Source: CBEUVQ01 sp965546615 (lineage in GTDB: Bacteria > Bacillota > Desulfotomaculia > Desulfotomaculales > Desulfohalotomaculaceae). From it: a stretch of 28,124 nt of DNA. Both the position numbers and the translations under genes were made by a program. The stretch covers positions 1 to 28,124 of the forward strand of contig CBEUVQ010000033.1 in the NCBI GenBank assembly GCA_965546615.1. The letters are read 5' to 3'. Below the pieces are notes generated by a model, which saw only the letters and a list, made by a program, of their open reading frames with translations, was not told the origin of the DNA and made no database searches. Below are positions 1-7,803 of the stretch, piece by piece. Numbering within the stretch: position 1 is the stretch's first letter; each line of letters begins with the position of its first letter.

Positions 1-855
1 GACGTTGCTTCCGAGTTCCGCTACCGCAAACCGCTGGTAGGCCCCGACACACTGGTGATTGTCGTCAGCCAATCCGGCGAAACAGCGGACACACTGGCGG
101 CACTGCGCGAATCCAAACGGCTGGGCGCACGAGTGATTGCCGTTACCAATGTAGTGGGCAGCTCTATCAGCCGCGAAGCGGACGACGTAATTTACACCTG
201 GGCGGGACCGGAAATTGCGGTGGCTTCCACCAAGGCGTACACCACTCAGTTAATCTGCATGTATCTGCTGGGCACTTGGCTTGCGCAGCAGCTGGGCACC
301 ATCAGCAGAGAGGAAATCTGCGGCATGCTCAGCGAACTGCGCGAACTGCACAGCAAAGCAGAAATGATTTTAGATAACGCCGAACAAATTAAGCAGATTG
401 CCGACCGCTACAAAGATAAAGAAAACGCCTTCTTCATCGGCCGCGGCCTTGACCACCTGGTGGCAATGGAAGGCTCACTGAAGCTGAAAGAAATTTCCTA
501 CATCCATGCCGAAGCCTACGCTGCCGGCGAACTAAAACACGGTACGTTAGCTTTAATTGAAGAAGGTATTCCGGTAATTGCGGTAGCTACCCAAGAAGCA
601 CTTTTTGATAAAATGGTAAGCAACATCAAAGAAGTAAAAGCACGCGAAGCATCGGTAATCGGTGTGGCGGCAGAGGGCAGCAGAGAAATTGAAAAAGCGG
701 TTGACCATGCCCTGTACATTCCCGCTACCCACCCGCTGCTGACACCGGTGCTGACGGTAATACCGCTGCAGCTGCTGGCTTACTACGTCAGCACAGCACG
801 GGGCTGCGACGTAGATAAACCGAGAAACCTGGCCAAGAGTGTGACGGTGGAGTAG
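1..855 (+). CDS. glmS: Glucosamine-6-phosphate synthase (isomerizing), C-terminal part
   Basis: This is the 3' part of glmS; the frame is open from base 1, so the start lies outside the window. The enzyme makes glucosamine-6-phosphate from fructose-6-phosphate and glutamine, the first step to UDP-GlcNAc and peptidoglycan, in the cytoplasm. About 284 residues are present, covering the two SIS sugar-isomerase domains. Visible family motifs are ASEFRYR, VVSQSGETADT, STKAYTTQ, KEISYIHAEAYAAGELKHG and the C-terminal DVDKPRNLAKSVTVE. The glutaminase domain is not in the window. A strong terminator follows at 905-934. A diverged second copy of the last 18 codons lies 1.3 kb downstream (2084-2137). 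Confidence 0.97.
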   Translation, partial: DVASEFRYRKPLVGPDTLVIVVSQSGETADTLAALRESKRLGARVIAVTNVVGSSISREADDVIYTWAGPEIAVASTKAYTTQLICMYLLGTWLAQQLGTISREEICGMLSELRELHSKAEMILDNAEQIKQIADRYKDKENAFFIGRGLDHLVAMEGSLKLKEISYIHAEAYAAGELKHGTLALIEEGIPVIAVATQEALFDKMVSNIKEVKAREASVIGVAAEGSREIEKAVDHALYIPATHPLLTPVLTVIPLQLLAYYVSTARGCDVDKPRNLAKSVTVE

Positions 856-904
856 AGAAGCGGATGAATTTTAAAGCTGTATCAAGAAAATAAAGTCCTT
901 TTTG

Positions 905-934
905 AAACCACGCCTGCCGAGGCGTGGTTTTTTC
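905..934 (+). terminator. Rho-independent terminator after glmS
   Basis: Perfect inverted repeat AAACCACGCCT / AGGCGTGGTTT (905-915 and 920-930) with a GCCG loop, running into a T tract. It lies 50 bases after the glmS stop. Confidence 0.93.
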
Positions 935-1071
935 CTAAACAAGAGTTTATGTATTTCGCAAAAAGTAATTACTTTAAAGAAGTTTGACAATACAATAAAA
1001 AAGGAATTTTCAAGGAATGGTAGAAATTACTTCGAATAACACGTTATTAATAACAAACGGAGGAATTGTTA

Positions 1072-1308
1072 ATGAAACGACTGCATGTTGATAATGTTGA
1101 GTATGAAATAGTTATTGCAAAAAGGTTGGAAGGCCAGGCTATAGATAAGGAAAAACTGGCTGCAATGTTAGAACGGAATACCGAAGCGATAGCGGGCTTG
1201 AAGGAAAAGGAAGAATTTTTTATTAGTGGGGAATTTGCTGTTACGGGTTACAAAGATGGTAATGCCCTAGTGGTAGACAGAGTGCTGCCGGCAGAGAATG
1301 TGTTTTAG
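1072..1308 (+). CDS. Unknown 78-aa protein
   Basis: Function not recognised. The ATG at 1072 is preferred over the TTG at 1066 because AACGGAGG (about 1056-1063) is 8 bases before the ATG but only 2 before the TTG. The product is soluble and mixed alpha/beta by eye: MKRLHVDNVEYEIVIAKR at the start, a charged helix (KEKLAAMLERNTEAIAGLKE), then a probable beta-rich end (FFISGEFAVTG, NALVVDRVL). It has no signal peptide, membrane segment or cysteine. It lies alone between two terminators, in the segment bounded by the two glmS tail copies, so it is probably acquired cargo. Confidence 0.72.
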   Translation: MKRLHVDNVEYEIVIAKRLEGQAIDKEKLAAMLERNTEAIAGLKEKEEFFISGEFAVTGYKDGNALVVDRVLPAENVF

Positions 1309-1353
1309 GAGAGAGGGCAGGGTTTAGTAATAAGGAATAATGGCTTTATAGGG

Positions 1354-1389
1354 TCAAGGTACAAGTTTAACTTGTTCCTTGGCTTTTTA
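1354..1389 (+). terminator. Probable terminator after the 78-aa gene
   Basis: CAAGG-T-ACAAG / CTTGT-T-CCTTG stem (1355-1365 and 1371-1381) with a short TTTAA loop, followed by GGCTTTTTATT. A single T-T mismatch lies in the stem. Confidence 0.75.
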
Positions 1390-1551
1390 TTGGGTAGGCA
1401 TAGGTAGGATAACAGCAATAGAGTAATTAATTAGATATAATACATAAAGTACCTGGCACACAGCACCACAGGAAAAGGAGAGAAGACTAAACGTACACTA
1501 TTCAGTTTAGCATTATATATTTAACTAAATGAATAGAGGAGATGGTTTTAA

Positions 1552-2040
1552 ATGACAAAAAAATTAACTATATTATTTTTAGCTGCGTGCTTACTTGCTG
1601 TTGTTGGCTGCAGTAATACACCGGCTGAGCCTGAAAGCAAATTAACCTTTATAGTGTCTGGTCTAACAGATGAAGAATATGACGAAGTAGGTGCTTCAGA
1701 ATTAAAAAATCCTACAAAAGATGATTTTATGAAAATTGACTTTGATTTAACTGTAAAGAAATCTGATAAAATTTCAAACAGAGAAGTAACTATACCAAGC
1801 TTTAAAGAGGCAATTAATTCAACCGGAGAAGATAGATATTGGTTTGCAAACAGTACTACTAATGACACGCCAACAGGAGATGCTGAATATACTGCTGATA
1901 TTGTATTTTATGCAAAAGGACTAAATGATCAAGATATTAGAAATTTGTTCAGCTCTTCAGAAGTTGTTATTTCTTGGAGTGAAAACGGCGAAAATAGAGA
2001 AAAAGTATATAATTTAGGAGAAAGTATCGAGTTTAAATAA
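1552..2040 (+). CDS. Small lipoprotein of unknown function
   Basis: A 162-aa secreted lipoprotein. Lys-Lys at residues 3-4, a hydrophobic segment (LTILFLAACLLAVV) and the lipobox VVGC near residue 20 predict lipidation and anchoring on the outer face of the cytoplasmic membrane. The mature part is acidic and probably beta-rich, with a second acidic stretch (TDEEYDEVGASELKNP); no enzyme motif is visible. GAGGAG (about 1534-1539) precedes the ATG by a normal distance. The coding sequence is more AT-rich than glmS. It is the last gene before the duplicated glmS tail, so it is probably part of inserted DNA. A TATAAT at 1436-1441 could be a -10 box, but no matching -35 is evident. Confidence 0.82.
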   Translation: MTKKLTILFLAACLLAVVGCSNTPAEPESKLTFIVSGLTDEEYDEVGASELKNPTKDDFMKIDFDLTVKKSDKISNREVTIPSFKEAINSTGEDRYWFANSTTNDTPTGDAEYTADIVFYAKGLNDQDIRNLFSSSEVVISWSENGENREKVYNLGESIEFK

Positions 2041-2074
2041 TTTTATAGTAATTACTAAAAATTACCTGAAAAAC

Positions 2075-2137
2075 AGCACCCAGGGCTGCAACGTAGATAA
2101 GTCGAGAAACCTGGCCAAAAGCGTGACGGTGGAGTAG
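2075..2137 (+). pseudogene. Duplicated 3' tail of glmS
   Basis: In-frame reading gives GCNVDKSRNLAKSVTVE followed by TAG, against GCDVDKPRNLAKSVTVE at the end of glmS. Over the last 18 codons (2084-2137 against 802-855) I count 5 base differences, all substitutions. Similarity fades upstream (AGCACCCAG against AGCACAGCACGG) and stops right after the stop codon. There is no start codon or rest of the gene, so this is a relic or an attachment-like repeat, not a gene. Confidence 0.9.
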
Positions 2138-2190
2138 GGTGCGATAATTGTTTAAAAATAATTAGATTATTTAAAATTAAGATTGATTGA

Positions 2191-2233
2191 AACAACCTCT
2201 TACGGTATGATATCTGTAAGGAGTTGTTTTTTC
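2191..2233 (+). terminator. Terminator downstream of the glmS tail copy
   Basis: AACAACCTCTTAC (2191-2203) pairs imperfectly with GTAAGGAGTTGTT (2216-2228) and is followed by a T tract to 2232. This may be the original glmS terminator before DNA was inserted between the two tails. Confidence 0.8.
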
Positions 2234-2324
2234 ATTATTCAGAAAGATGAAACGAATGTTGTCTAAATATAATTTCTTCATTGTTGGCCGTATTTATAGA
2301 AATTAACATATGGGGGGGATATGT

Positions 2325-2993
2325 ATGAATGAGGTTTTTAAAAAAGAGATTGACGACATAAGTGTTTCATACGATTTGTTAGAAGATAGTTTAGAAAATC
2401 TAAAAAATAAAATTCTGCAGGAGTATATACCCCATTGCAGTAAAAATGGACAAGTTGGTGAAATACAAAGTCTATTACAATTAATTGAAAAAGTTGAAAG
2501 CCATATGAATGGACTGACAAATTTAAAAGAGTCTTACAAAGAAATTTTTAAGAGCTACATAATTGACAATAACGAGGAAGAAGATAATGAAGAGATTGCA
2601 GATGAAGATGAAAAATACATAAAGGATGTAGCAGACAGAACAACATGGAATAGGGAAAATGAGAATATAAGGATTGAAACAGTAAGGCCTGATGGGAGCA
2701 GCAGTTATCCTAATATAATTCCGGTTCATATATTTGAAGAAGTTGTTAAGACTATTATTGACCAATTTGTTCGGTATAATAAGGACTTCATAAAGACATC
2801 TACAATATCTTCGCTGTTAAATAATAAAATTATTCAAGAAACAAATTACAAAAAATCTCCAAAGACCCTTGTTTACAGCGTCATTAAAGTTCTTATAAAA
2901 GAAAATATACTGGAAAATAAAGAGAATTATAAGCGAATGTATGTTTTGAAAGAAGAGCCTGAAAACATATTGAAATGGTTGGAAAGTATTTAG
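2325..2993 (+). CDS. Unknown acidic protein with possible C-terminal winged-helix domain
   Basis: Function not recognised. The ATG at 2325 (MNEVFKKE) is preferred to the ATG at 2310 because the G-run at 2312-2318 then acts as ribosome site at normal spacing; the product is 222 aa. Residues 1-75 look like coiled-coil helices. Residues 80-100 are very acidic (NNEEEDNEEIADEDEK). The C-terminal 100 residues (from about FEEVVKTIIDQFVRYN to ILKWLESI) alternate helices with a turn (KSPKTLVYSVIKVLIKENIL) like a winged-helix fold. No signal peptide or membrane segment is present. The gene is AT-rich and monocistronic, with a strong terminator at 3063-3117. A role in DNA or protein binding is inference only. 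Confidence 0.75.
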   Translation: MNEVFKKEIDDISVSYDLLEDSLENLKNKILQEYIPHCSKNGQVGEIQSLLQLIEKVESHMNGLTNLKESYKEIFKSYIIDNNEEEDNEEIADEDEKYIKDVADRTTWNRENENIRIETVRPDGSSSYPNIIPVHIFEEVVKTIIDQFVRYNKDFIKTSTISSLLNNKIIQETNYKKSPKTLVYSVIKVLIKENILENKENYKRMYVLKEEPENILKWLESI

Positions 2994-3062
2994 TTACTTA
3001 ATTAATTGTAATTAAAACTTGATGCTTTGATATGTGTAATATGGTGTTTTATTAAGAAACAC

Positions 3063-3117
3063 AAACCCCACAGTAAACTCAGGTTAAACCCTGATTTGCT
3101 GCGGGGTTTTTGTTTTT
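3063..3117 (+). terminator. Long rho-independent terminator
   Basis: AAACCCC...CAG..CTCAGG (3063-3083) pairs with CCTGA..CTG.GGGGTTT (3089-3109) with small interior mismatches, followed by TTTTTGTTTTTT. It ends the 2325-2993 gene. Confidence 0.88.
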
Positions 3118-3125
3118 TGCCAGAT

Positions 3126-3368
3126 GGTAAGGGTCAAGGGGTTAATTTTGTAACACTGATAAGGATAGATGCAGGGATTGAAAATGCGGTTGGCGAATAT
3201 GACGGCAGATGATGTTTAAAACAGATACTTGCGGTTGTAAAACCAAATGAAAATAAACTGGGAAGAATTGTTATCCCGTTCTTTAGGCATGGTAAATACG
3301 CTCTCCGCGAATGGCCTAATTACGCAACTTATATCAAGCAGCTGATACAAAACCAACCAGCTGTATAA
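3126..3368 (+). pseudogene. Decayed reading frame interrupted by TGA
   Basis: One frame reads protein-like on both sides of a TGA at 3210-3212: upstream VTLIRIDAGIENAVGEYDGR, downstream KPNENKLGRIVIPFFRHGKY and then a further 22 or so residues ending at a TAA at 3366-3368. There is no ribosome site or plausible start, because the 5' part of the frame runs back into the terminator. I do not recognise the family. The best reading is a truncated gene remnant with a nonsense codon. Confidence 0.45.
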
Positions 3369-3409
3369 TCCCAAAAATTTGTGCTACGGCTAATAAGGAG
3401 CGTGCCAAA

Positions 3410-3769
3410 TTGAACAGGTTTAGAAAAATAGGGATAATACTTGCTGTCGTTTTCGTGTTGGCAGGTATATCGGTAATTATCTCAATAAATAAATTTAACA
3501 CACCGAATGCTGTTAAAAGCGGCATGGGCTTGGCCAAAATAATGTTTACCGATGCAGAAATTGTGCAGATTAATGAGTACCCCCAAATTTATTTGGCTAA
3601 ACCGGATAATGCGCAGAAAACATTGATTGATTTTATGGAGCAGCGCGGGTATAAGTATTTAGATGATGAAAGAATGGCTTCAACATTAGTATTTGCAAAT
3701 GAAGTATCTGCAAATTATATCGAGTTTTCTGTTAATGGTTATTATGCAAAATGGGTATTCAGAGAGTAG
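3410..3769 (+). CDS. Small membrane-anchored protein, unknown function
   Basis: A 119-aa protein with a TTG start at 3410, chosen because AAGGAG (3395-3400) lies 9 bases upstream. After MNRFRK there is one hydrophobic segment (IGIILAVVFVLAGISVIISI, about residues 7-26) with positive residues before it, so the rest is probably outside the membrane. The soluble part holds a mixed alpha/beta stretch (TLIDFMEQRGYKYLDDERM, then YIEFSVNGYYAKWVF), like small proteins encoded near lipoproteins in Firmicutes. There is no lipobox cysteine. The ACT-domain gene begins 41 bases downstream, so the two may be co-transcribed. Confidence 0.75.
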   Translation: MNRFRKIGIILAVVFVLAGISVIISINKFNTPNAVKSGMGLAKIMFTDAEIVQINEYPQIYLAKPDNAQKTLIDFMEQRGYKYLDDERMASTLVFANEVSANYIEFSVNGYYAKWVFRE

Positions 3770-3810
3770 TAAAGATAAAGCTGTAAAAACGCAGAAAGGG
3801 TAAAAACAAT

Positions 3811-4200
3811 ATGCCGCAAAAAATATTAACAATGAAATTATTAAAAGAAAAATTTGCAGTATGCCGGCTGGACAGCAGCCAATCAATTCCGGAATGGATA
3901 AAAAACAGCGAGTTTTATTCGATAACCAAAACAGAAGATGAGCTGTCAGTTGTCTGCGATCAAAACAATGTTCCAAGCAATATTAAGTGCGAAAAAGATT
4001 GGAGAATTCTTAAGGTTGAAGGCCCGCTGGATTTTTCGTTAATCGGCATTCTTGCTGCCATCAGCAAGATACTGGCAGAGCAGGGGATAAGCATATTTGC
4101 CGTTTCAACATATGACACAGATTATATTCTGGTTAAACAAAAAGATACAGCCAATGCCGTAAAGGCACTGGTTGAAAAAGGATATCAAATTGTAGAATAA
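3811..4200 (+). CDS. ACT-domain protein
   Basis: A 129-aa stand-alone protein with a C-terminal ACT fold. ACT domains bind amino acids or other small ligands and usually regulate enzymes. The diagnostic part is WRILKVEGPLDFSLIGILAA followed by LAEQGISIFAVSTYDTDYIL and AVKALVEKGYQIV (about residues 64-129), matching the beta-alpha-beta-beta-alpha-beta order. The N-terminal half (FAVCRLDSSQSIPEWIKNSE, FYSITKTEDELSVVCDQNN) resembles the first half of the two-module ACT proteins found free in many bacteria. Start ATG at 3811 with AGAAAGGG upstream. The ligand is unknown. Confidence 0.88.
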   Translation: MPQKILTMKLLKEKFAVCRLDSSQSIPEWIKNSEFYSITKTEDELSVVCDQNNVPSNIKCEKDWRILKVEGPLDFSLIGILAAISKILAEQGISIFAVSTYDTDYILVKQKDTANAVKALVEKGYQIVE

Positions 4201-4337
4201 ACCTTATTATAAGTAAACAGAAGGGTTGAAGAAAGGTGCCGGCGTTAGCTGCCTTTGTTTTGACAATAACACTGCTTTAAAGTAATTTTTAAAACATATC
4301 GATGTGCTACCTACATTATTTAGGAGATGATGCTGCT

Positions 4338-5162
4338 GTGACGTTAAAATCGAAAACGGCAATTTTGTTTGGTGCCGGTGCCATTGCTGAAGGTTACACA
4401 GATTTATTTGCGCAGGAAGGTATGAACTTGGTAATTGTCAGTCGGGGGAAGTCGGCCCATGCATTAGCAGAGAAAGTTAACGGAAAGAGCGGTACCACAG
4501 CCGCTGCCCTTAACGCTGATGTATCTGACTATAACCAACTGGCAGAGGTGTTTGAAGAAACAGAAAAAAGATTTAAGCAGATTGATATTGTTGTAAACGG
4601 AGCCGGTGGAAATTTGCCGGAAGCTGTTGCCGATGATTTGCACAGCATTATTAATATGAGTCCCGAAGCGCCGGTAAAGATGATTAATAATAACTACACT
4701 TCTAAGTGGTATTCTATGCAGCTTTTTATGGGCTACCTACACAGGACGGGTCGTCAGGGCAGTGTGGTGAATATTACTTCTATGTCCGGTTTTGTGCCGC
4801 TTGCCAGAGTGATACACTATTCGGCCGCTTTTGCCGCCGCGGAAAATTTATGCAAGAGCATGGCTTACGTCTACGGCCATTACGGTTTGGGGCGGGTTAA
4901 TAATCTGGCTGTCGGTTTTACCATCGGTGAGCAAAACCGCAGATTAATGACCAATGAAGATGGTACTTATACACCCCGGGGGCGGGAAGTAATTGACTTA
5001 ACATCTCAGCACCGCTTTTTATCATCTGAAGAGATTGCACCTCATGTATTGTATTTGGCGGATGCGGATAAAACTGCAGCTGTTAACGGGGTTACACTAA
5101 GAGTGGATGCCGGCTTTGGTTTAGTTCATTTAAATCAATCCAGTTATACTGATGGAAAATAA
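4338..5162 (+). CDS. SDR-family oxidoreductase lacking the catalytic lysine (mannonate oxidoreductase-like)
   Basis: A Rossmann-fold short-chain dehydrogenase/reductase. The GTG at 4338 (TLKSKTAILFGAGAIAEG) is preferred over the ATG at 4302, because TAGGAGATG (4321-4329) would be the ribosome site and the upstream residues are not family-like; 274 aa. The NAD(P)-binding loop is FGAGAIAEG and the NAG motif is present (VVNGAGGN). The C-terminal signature GEQNRRLMTNEDGTYTPRG matches the Firmicutes SDR group annotated as D-mannonate/fructuronate oxidoreductase. Ser148 (NITSM) and Tyr161 (HYSAAF) have the normal 13-residue spacing, but residue 165, where YxxxK needs Lys, is Phe (TTT at 4830-4832). 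It may be a pseudoenzyme or a much altered enzyme. No sugar-acid gene is adjacent. Confidence 0.87.
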   Translation: MTLKSKTAILFGAGAIAEGYTDLFAQEGMNLVIVSRGKSAHALAEKVNGKSGTTAAALNADVSDYNQLAEVFEETEKRFKQIDIVVNGAGGNLPEAVADDLHSIINMSPEAPVKMINNNYTSKWYSMQLFMGYLHRTGRQGSVVNITSMSGFVPLARVIHYSAAFAAAENLCKSMAYVYGHYGLGRVNNLAVGFTIGEQNRRLMTNEDGTYTPRGREVIDLTSQHRFLSSEEIAPHVLYLADADKTAAVNGVTLRVDAGFGLVHLNQSSYTDGK

Positions 5163-5209
5163 GCTGTGCTGAAATGATATATTTTGCTGCAGATAGGGTG
5201 GTGAATTCC

Positions 5210-6520
5210 TTGTACAGAAAATGCCTGCTGCTTTTATTAGCGGCAGTAATAGTTTTTACGGCAGGCTGCAGTACCGAGCAGAACAGTGCAACCTCTTTAG
5301 AGCAGACGGCAGAAAAAGACAGCGCCAGAGATGAGGAACAGGCGGCTGTCGGCACTAATGATACTGCCAAAATTGAACTTATTCTTGATACAAACGCACC
5401 GCATTGGAATGAGGTAAAACCTATAGCTATTACCGACAATAAAATGATAAATGACATTATGTCAATGATAGAACAGAGCAAACCGCTGACAGATGAAGCA
5501 AAAATAAGCAGCATGAGCGGAATGGCTAAAAAAAATAATAAGCTGATTGTTACCGCGGCAGACGGAACAAAAGAAGAGATTAATTTTGCCTACGATACTC
5601 TGTATGAAATAGGGTACATAGAGAAAGAGGGGCAGAAGCTTGAGCCGGATTACAGCTTCTTTCGCTACGCCGCAGATTTAAATGAATACACAAACCCGGA
5701 TACAAATATTGAACAGCAGGTAATGCAGTTGTTTGATAAGTATAACTGGACCGTTGATTACAGAATAAACACTTTACAGCAAAAATTACCGGACAATCTG
5801 CAGCACAAGGCGGGAGAATATCCGGTAAAAATATACTGGGCTTACAATAATGAGCTGTCTAAGCAAATCGGGCTGGATTTTACCGCTTACATCGGAAAAG
5901 ACGCTGCAGTGGAGATTTATAGACTTCGAGAGCCGCTTCCTGAATTTATGCATCCCAGAAAAGATGCAAGAGGGATTGTTCTTAAAAATAATGATAACGA
6001 CATTATCGGGGCATACATAGATGCCGGCAGGCACAGCTCTTTTGCCTGTTCTCTCGACAGAAAGAGCTTAAAAGAAATTACCGGCAGAGAATGGGATGAC
6101 TGGATTGAAGGCTATATCGATTACAGCGACGAGCTGGAAATTAAGCTGTCGCAAATGGAACCGCAGGATATTATCAGAGAGTATTTCAACGCGCTGGATA
6201 AGCAGGAAATAAAAACGGTATGGGCATGTATGACGAGAAAAAACCTGGCACAGCACTTATCAACCAATTTAAATAATCAATACCTTTTCAACAGCGAATA
6301 TAAAACAGATTACAACATAAAAAGTGCAGAACTGTTGGAAATAAAAGAAATGAAGGGATTTGACAATGAGCCGGGAATGCTGGAGTATATGGTTGAAGTT
6401 GATTTCGATTTCAAAAAACCGATAACGGCGGATGACGGCGTTTGGCCAAGGTTTGTTGTATTAAAGAAAGAGACAGAAAAAAGCGGCTGGAGAATTGACG
6501 GCATCGGCACCGGGCCGTAA
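5210..6520 (+). CDS. Large lipoprotein with NTF2/DUF4829-like C-terminal domain
   Basis: A 436-aa secreted lipoprotein. The TTG at 5210 is preferred over the ATG at 5174 because GGGTGGTG lies 8 bases upstream and the resulting N-terminus, LYRKCLLLLLAAVIVFTAGC, is a standard lipoprotein signal with lipobox TAGC. A low-complexity acidic linker follows (STEQNSATSLEQTAEKDSAR). The middle (about residues 60-130) contains NKMINDIMSMIEQSKPL and is probably alpha/beta. The last 120 residues (MEPQDIIREYFNALDKQEIK to GWRIDGIGTGP) have the look of an NTF2-like cone, as in DUF4829-type domains. The role is unknown, probably ligand binding at the cell surface. The next gene follows 57 bases downstream. 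Confidence 0.85.
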   Translation: MYRKCLLLLLAAVIVFTAGCSTEQNSATSLEQTAEKDSARDEEQAAVGTNDTAKIELILDTNAPHWNEVKPIAITDNKMINDIMSMIEQSKPLTDEAKISSMSGMAKKNNKLIVTAADGTKEEINFAYDTLYEIGYIEKEGQKLEPDYSFFRYAADLNEYTNPDTNIEQQVMQLFDKYNWTVDYRINTLQQKLPDNLQHKAGEYPVKIYWAYNNELSKQIGLDFTAYIGKDAAVEIYRLREPLPEFMHPRKDARGIVLKNNDNDIIGAYIDAGRHSSFACSLDRKSLKEITGREWDDWIEGYIDYSDELEIKLSQMEPQDIIREYFNALDKQEIKTVWACMTRKNLAQHLSTNLNNQYLFNSEYKTDYNIKSAELLEIKEMKGFDNEPGMLEYMVEVDFDFKKPITADDGVWPRFVVLKKETEKSGWRIDGIGTGP

Positions 6521-6573
6521 GTTGTTTTAGAGCATATGCCTGTAAAAATTGCTAACAGAAAGACGGGGTATTA

Positions 6574-6893
6574 GAAAATGGATAAGGATACCGAAAATAA
6601 AAACGCAGCTTCTGACAGTGAAAACAATGACGGCTTTAAAGAGAATGAACAAAATAATTATTTGGCGGAAGGAATGTGCCTGGGGATGTGCTTTGGATTG
6701 GCAGCAGGCCAGCTGGTGTTTGACAATGTTGGCATCGGTATGGTTGTTGGTATGTGTTTGGGGATGGTAGTTGGTGCAAACATAAAAAAATAAAGAAGCT
6801 TTTATACTAATCACAGAGGAAAATATGATTACATCTTTTAAACCGATTGTTGATAAAAACTGCAGAATACTGATCTTGGGGACTATGCCGAGC
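6574..6893 (+). repeat. Segmental direct repeat, copy A
   Basis: About 320 bases that recur at 7946-8265 with a constant offset of 1372 and no indels. The repeat spans the glycine-zipper gene and the first 23 codons of the glycosylase gene. Copy A ends abruptly after ATGCCGAGC. Confidence 0.95.
6578..6793 (+). CDS. Glycine-zipper membrane protein, copy A
   Basis: A 71-aa protein with a charged, Asn/Asp/Glu-rich N-terminus (MDKDTENKNAASDSENNDG) and two glycine-spaced hydrophobic helices, GMCLGMCFGLAAG and GIGMVVGMCLGMVVG, ending ANIKK. The repeated GxxxG spacing is the glycine-zipper pattern of tightly packed membrane helices found in small membrane and spore/stress proteins. GACGGGG lies about 8 bases before the ATG. 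The second copy (7950-8165) differs at few residues. Function unknown. Confidence 0.85.
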   Translation: MDKDTENKNAASDSENNDGFKENEQNNYLAEGMCLGMCFGLAAGQLVFDNVGIGMVVGMCLGMVVGANIKK

Positions 6894-6935
6894 GGATTTC
6901 TGTATAAGGGTGTTTTTAAACTGCACTTTTCTTGA
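6825..6935 (+). pseudogene. Truncated hypoxanthine-DNA glycosylase gene, copy A
   Basis: The first 23 codons match the intact gene at 8197 (MITSFKPIVDKNCRILILG, then TMPS). After TCC/AGC at 6891-6893 the sequence switches to unrelated DNA and the frame stops at a TGA at 6933, giving a chimeric 36-aa reading frame. It lacks nearly all the enzyme and cannot be active. Confidence 0.92.
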
Positions 6936-7134
6936 CAATTCCATTATTTGTAGAGGTACAAAGAACATTTCTGCAAGTAAAGAGCTGAAACTTTTTACAT
7001 TTTGGTAGCATTTAAGAGATATTTGCAATTTTTAGTTTTGGGTAAACGGTTTTTCTTAGCTTATTAATCCCATGTGATTTATGAGCTGGAAATTATGCAA
7101 TTGGCTCTATAGATATACTACAGTGGGGGAATTT
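6894..7134. other. AT-rich joining segment, no gene seen
   Basis: This stretch joins the broken glycosylase copy to the next membrane-protein gene. It contains TTGACA at about 6933-6938 with no good -10 partner at 16-18 bases. I see no ORF with a ribosome site and no hairpin with a T tract. It may be the edge of a lost mobile element. Confidence 0.5.
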
Positions 7135-7743
7135 ATGAACAGAAAAATAGATATAAAAACAATTATAATTTTAATACTACTTGTTTGGTCACTTACTGCT
7201 TCAGTATTGTGGATCCAAGTGAACAGGGAAAAGCAAAATATTAAATTTCAGCAATTAGTGGATTTTCATATGAATTTGATTAATTTTAGTAAAACATTAG
7301 ATAATCTATATGAAATAACAGAAACAATTAAAAATAATGACCTCTCAGATCAGGAAAGAAAGCTGCTATCTCTGGCAGTTGTAAATTTGCTTTCCGATTT
7401 AGAGAAAACTGAAAGCCACATAATAATTATAGAAGCAAGAATTGACCCAGAAGGAGAAACTTTTTCAAAAGAATTCTCAATACAAGATTTGATTTCTGTT
7501 ATTAAAAAAATAGAGTACGTAACTAAAGATGCACTAGAAAATGAAACAAAAGAAGGGTTTAATAAATTAAATGAAATACTATCAATTACAGCGGCGGAGA
7601 GAGCCGAATTAGCCTATAATATTTCAACTGAAGAAATTAGTTCTGTTAATTTCCAAAATAAGCTAAAGAATTTTATTGATTCTATGAACACTAATCTTGA
7701 TAAAGTCTATATAGGTAAAAATAATCCTCCTGGTTTTAATTAG
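7135..7743 (+). CDS. Membrane-anchored coiled-coil protein, unknown function
   Basis: A 202-aa protein. The ATG at 7135 is preferred to 7081 because GTGGGGGA (about 7122-7129) precedes it at 5-6 bases and the product then begins MNRKIDIKT directly before a transmembrane segment (IIILILLVWSLTASVLWI, about residues 10-28). The remaining 170 residues are charged, mostly helical and outside the membrane (KTLDNLYEITETIKNNDL, SLAVVNLLSDLEKTESHI). No catalytic motif is visible. The gene is AT-rich and sits between the two copies of the 320-base repeat, so it is cargo of that rearranged block. Confidence 0.78.
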   Translation: MNRKIDIKTIIILILLVWSLTASVLWIQVNREKQNIKFQQLVDFHMNLINFSKTLDNLYEITETIKNNDLSDQERKLLSLAVVNLLSDLEKTESHIIIIEARIDPEGETFSKEFSIQDLISVIKKIEYVTKDALENETKEGFNKLNEILSITAAERAELAYNISTEEISSVNFQNKLKNFIDSMNTNLDKVYIGKNNPPGFN

Positions 7744-7803
7744 TTGTGCTCAGGGGTATTATAACGCAACGAGATACTAAACCACATAACCTTACCCCAG
7801 ATT

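Noticed and set aside
856..2137. Tn7-like transposon at glmS
   Set aside because: No tns genes, no Tn7-type end repeats, and Tn7 insertion does not copy the glmS coding tail.
3210..3212. TGA in the 3126-3368 frame as a selenocysteine codon
   Set aside because: Only a tiny GGTT/AACC hairpin follows, not a convincing bacterial SECIS, and the frame has no start or ribosome site.
3027..3212. A 61-aa frame read as a gene
   Set aside because: Its first half is the terminator hairpin of the preceding gene; only the latter part is protein-like, as a relic.
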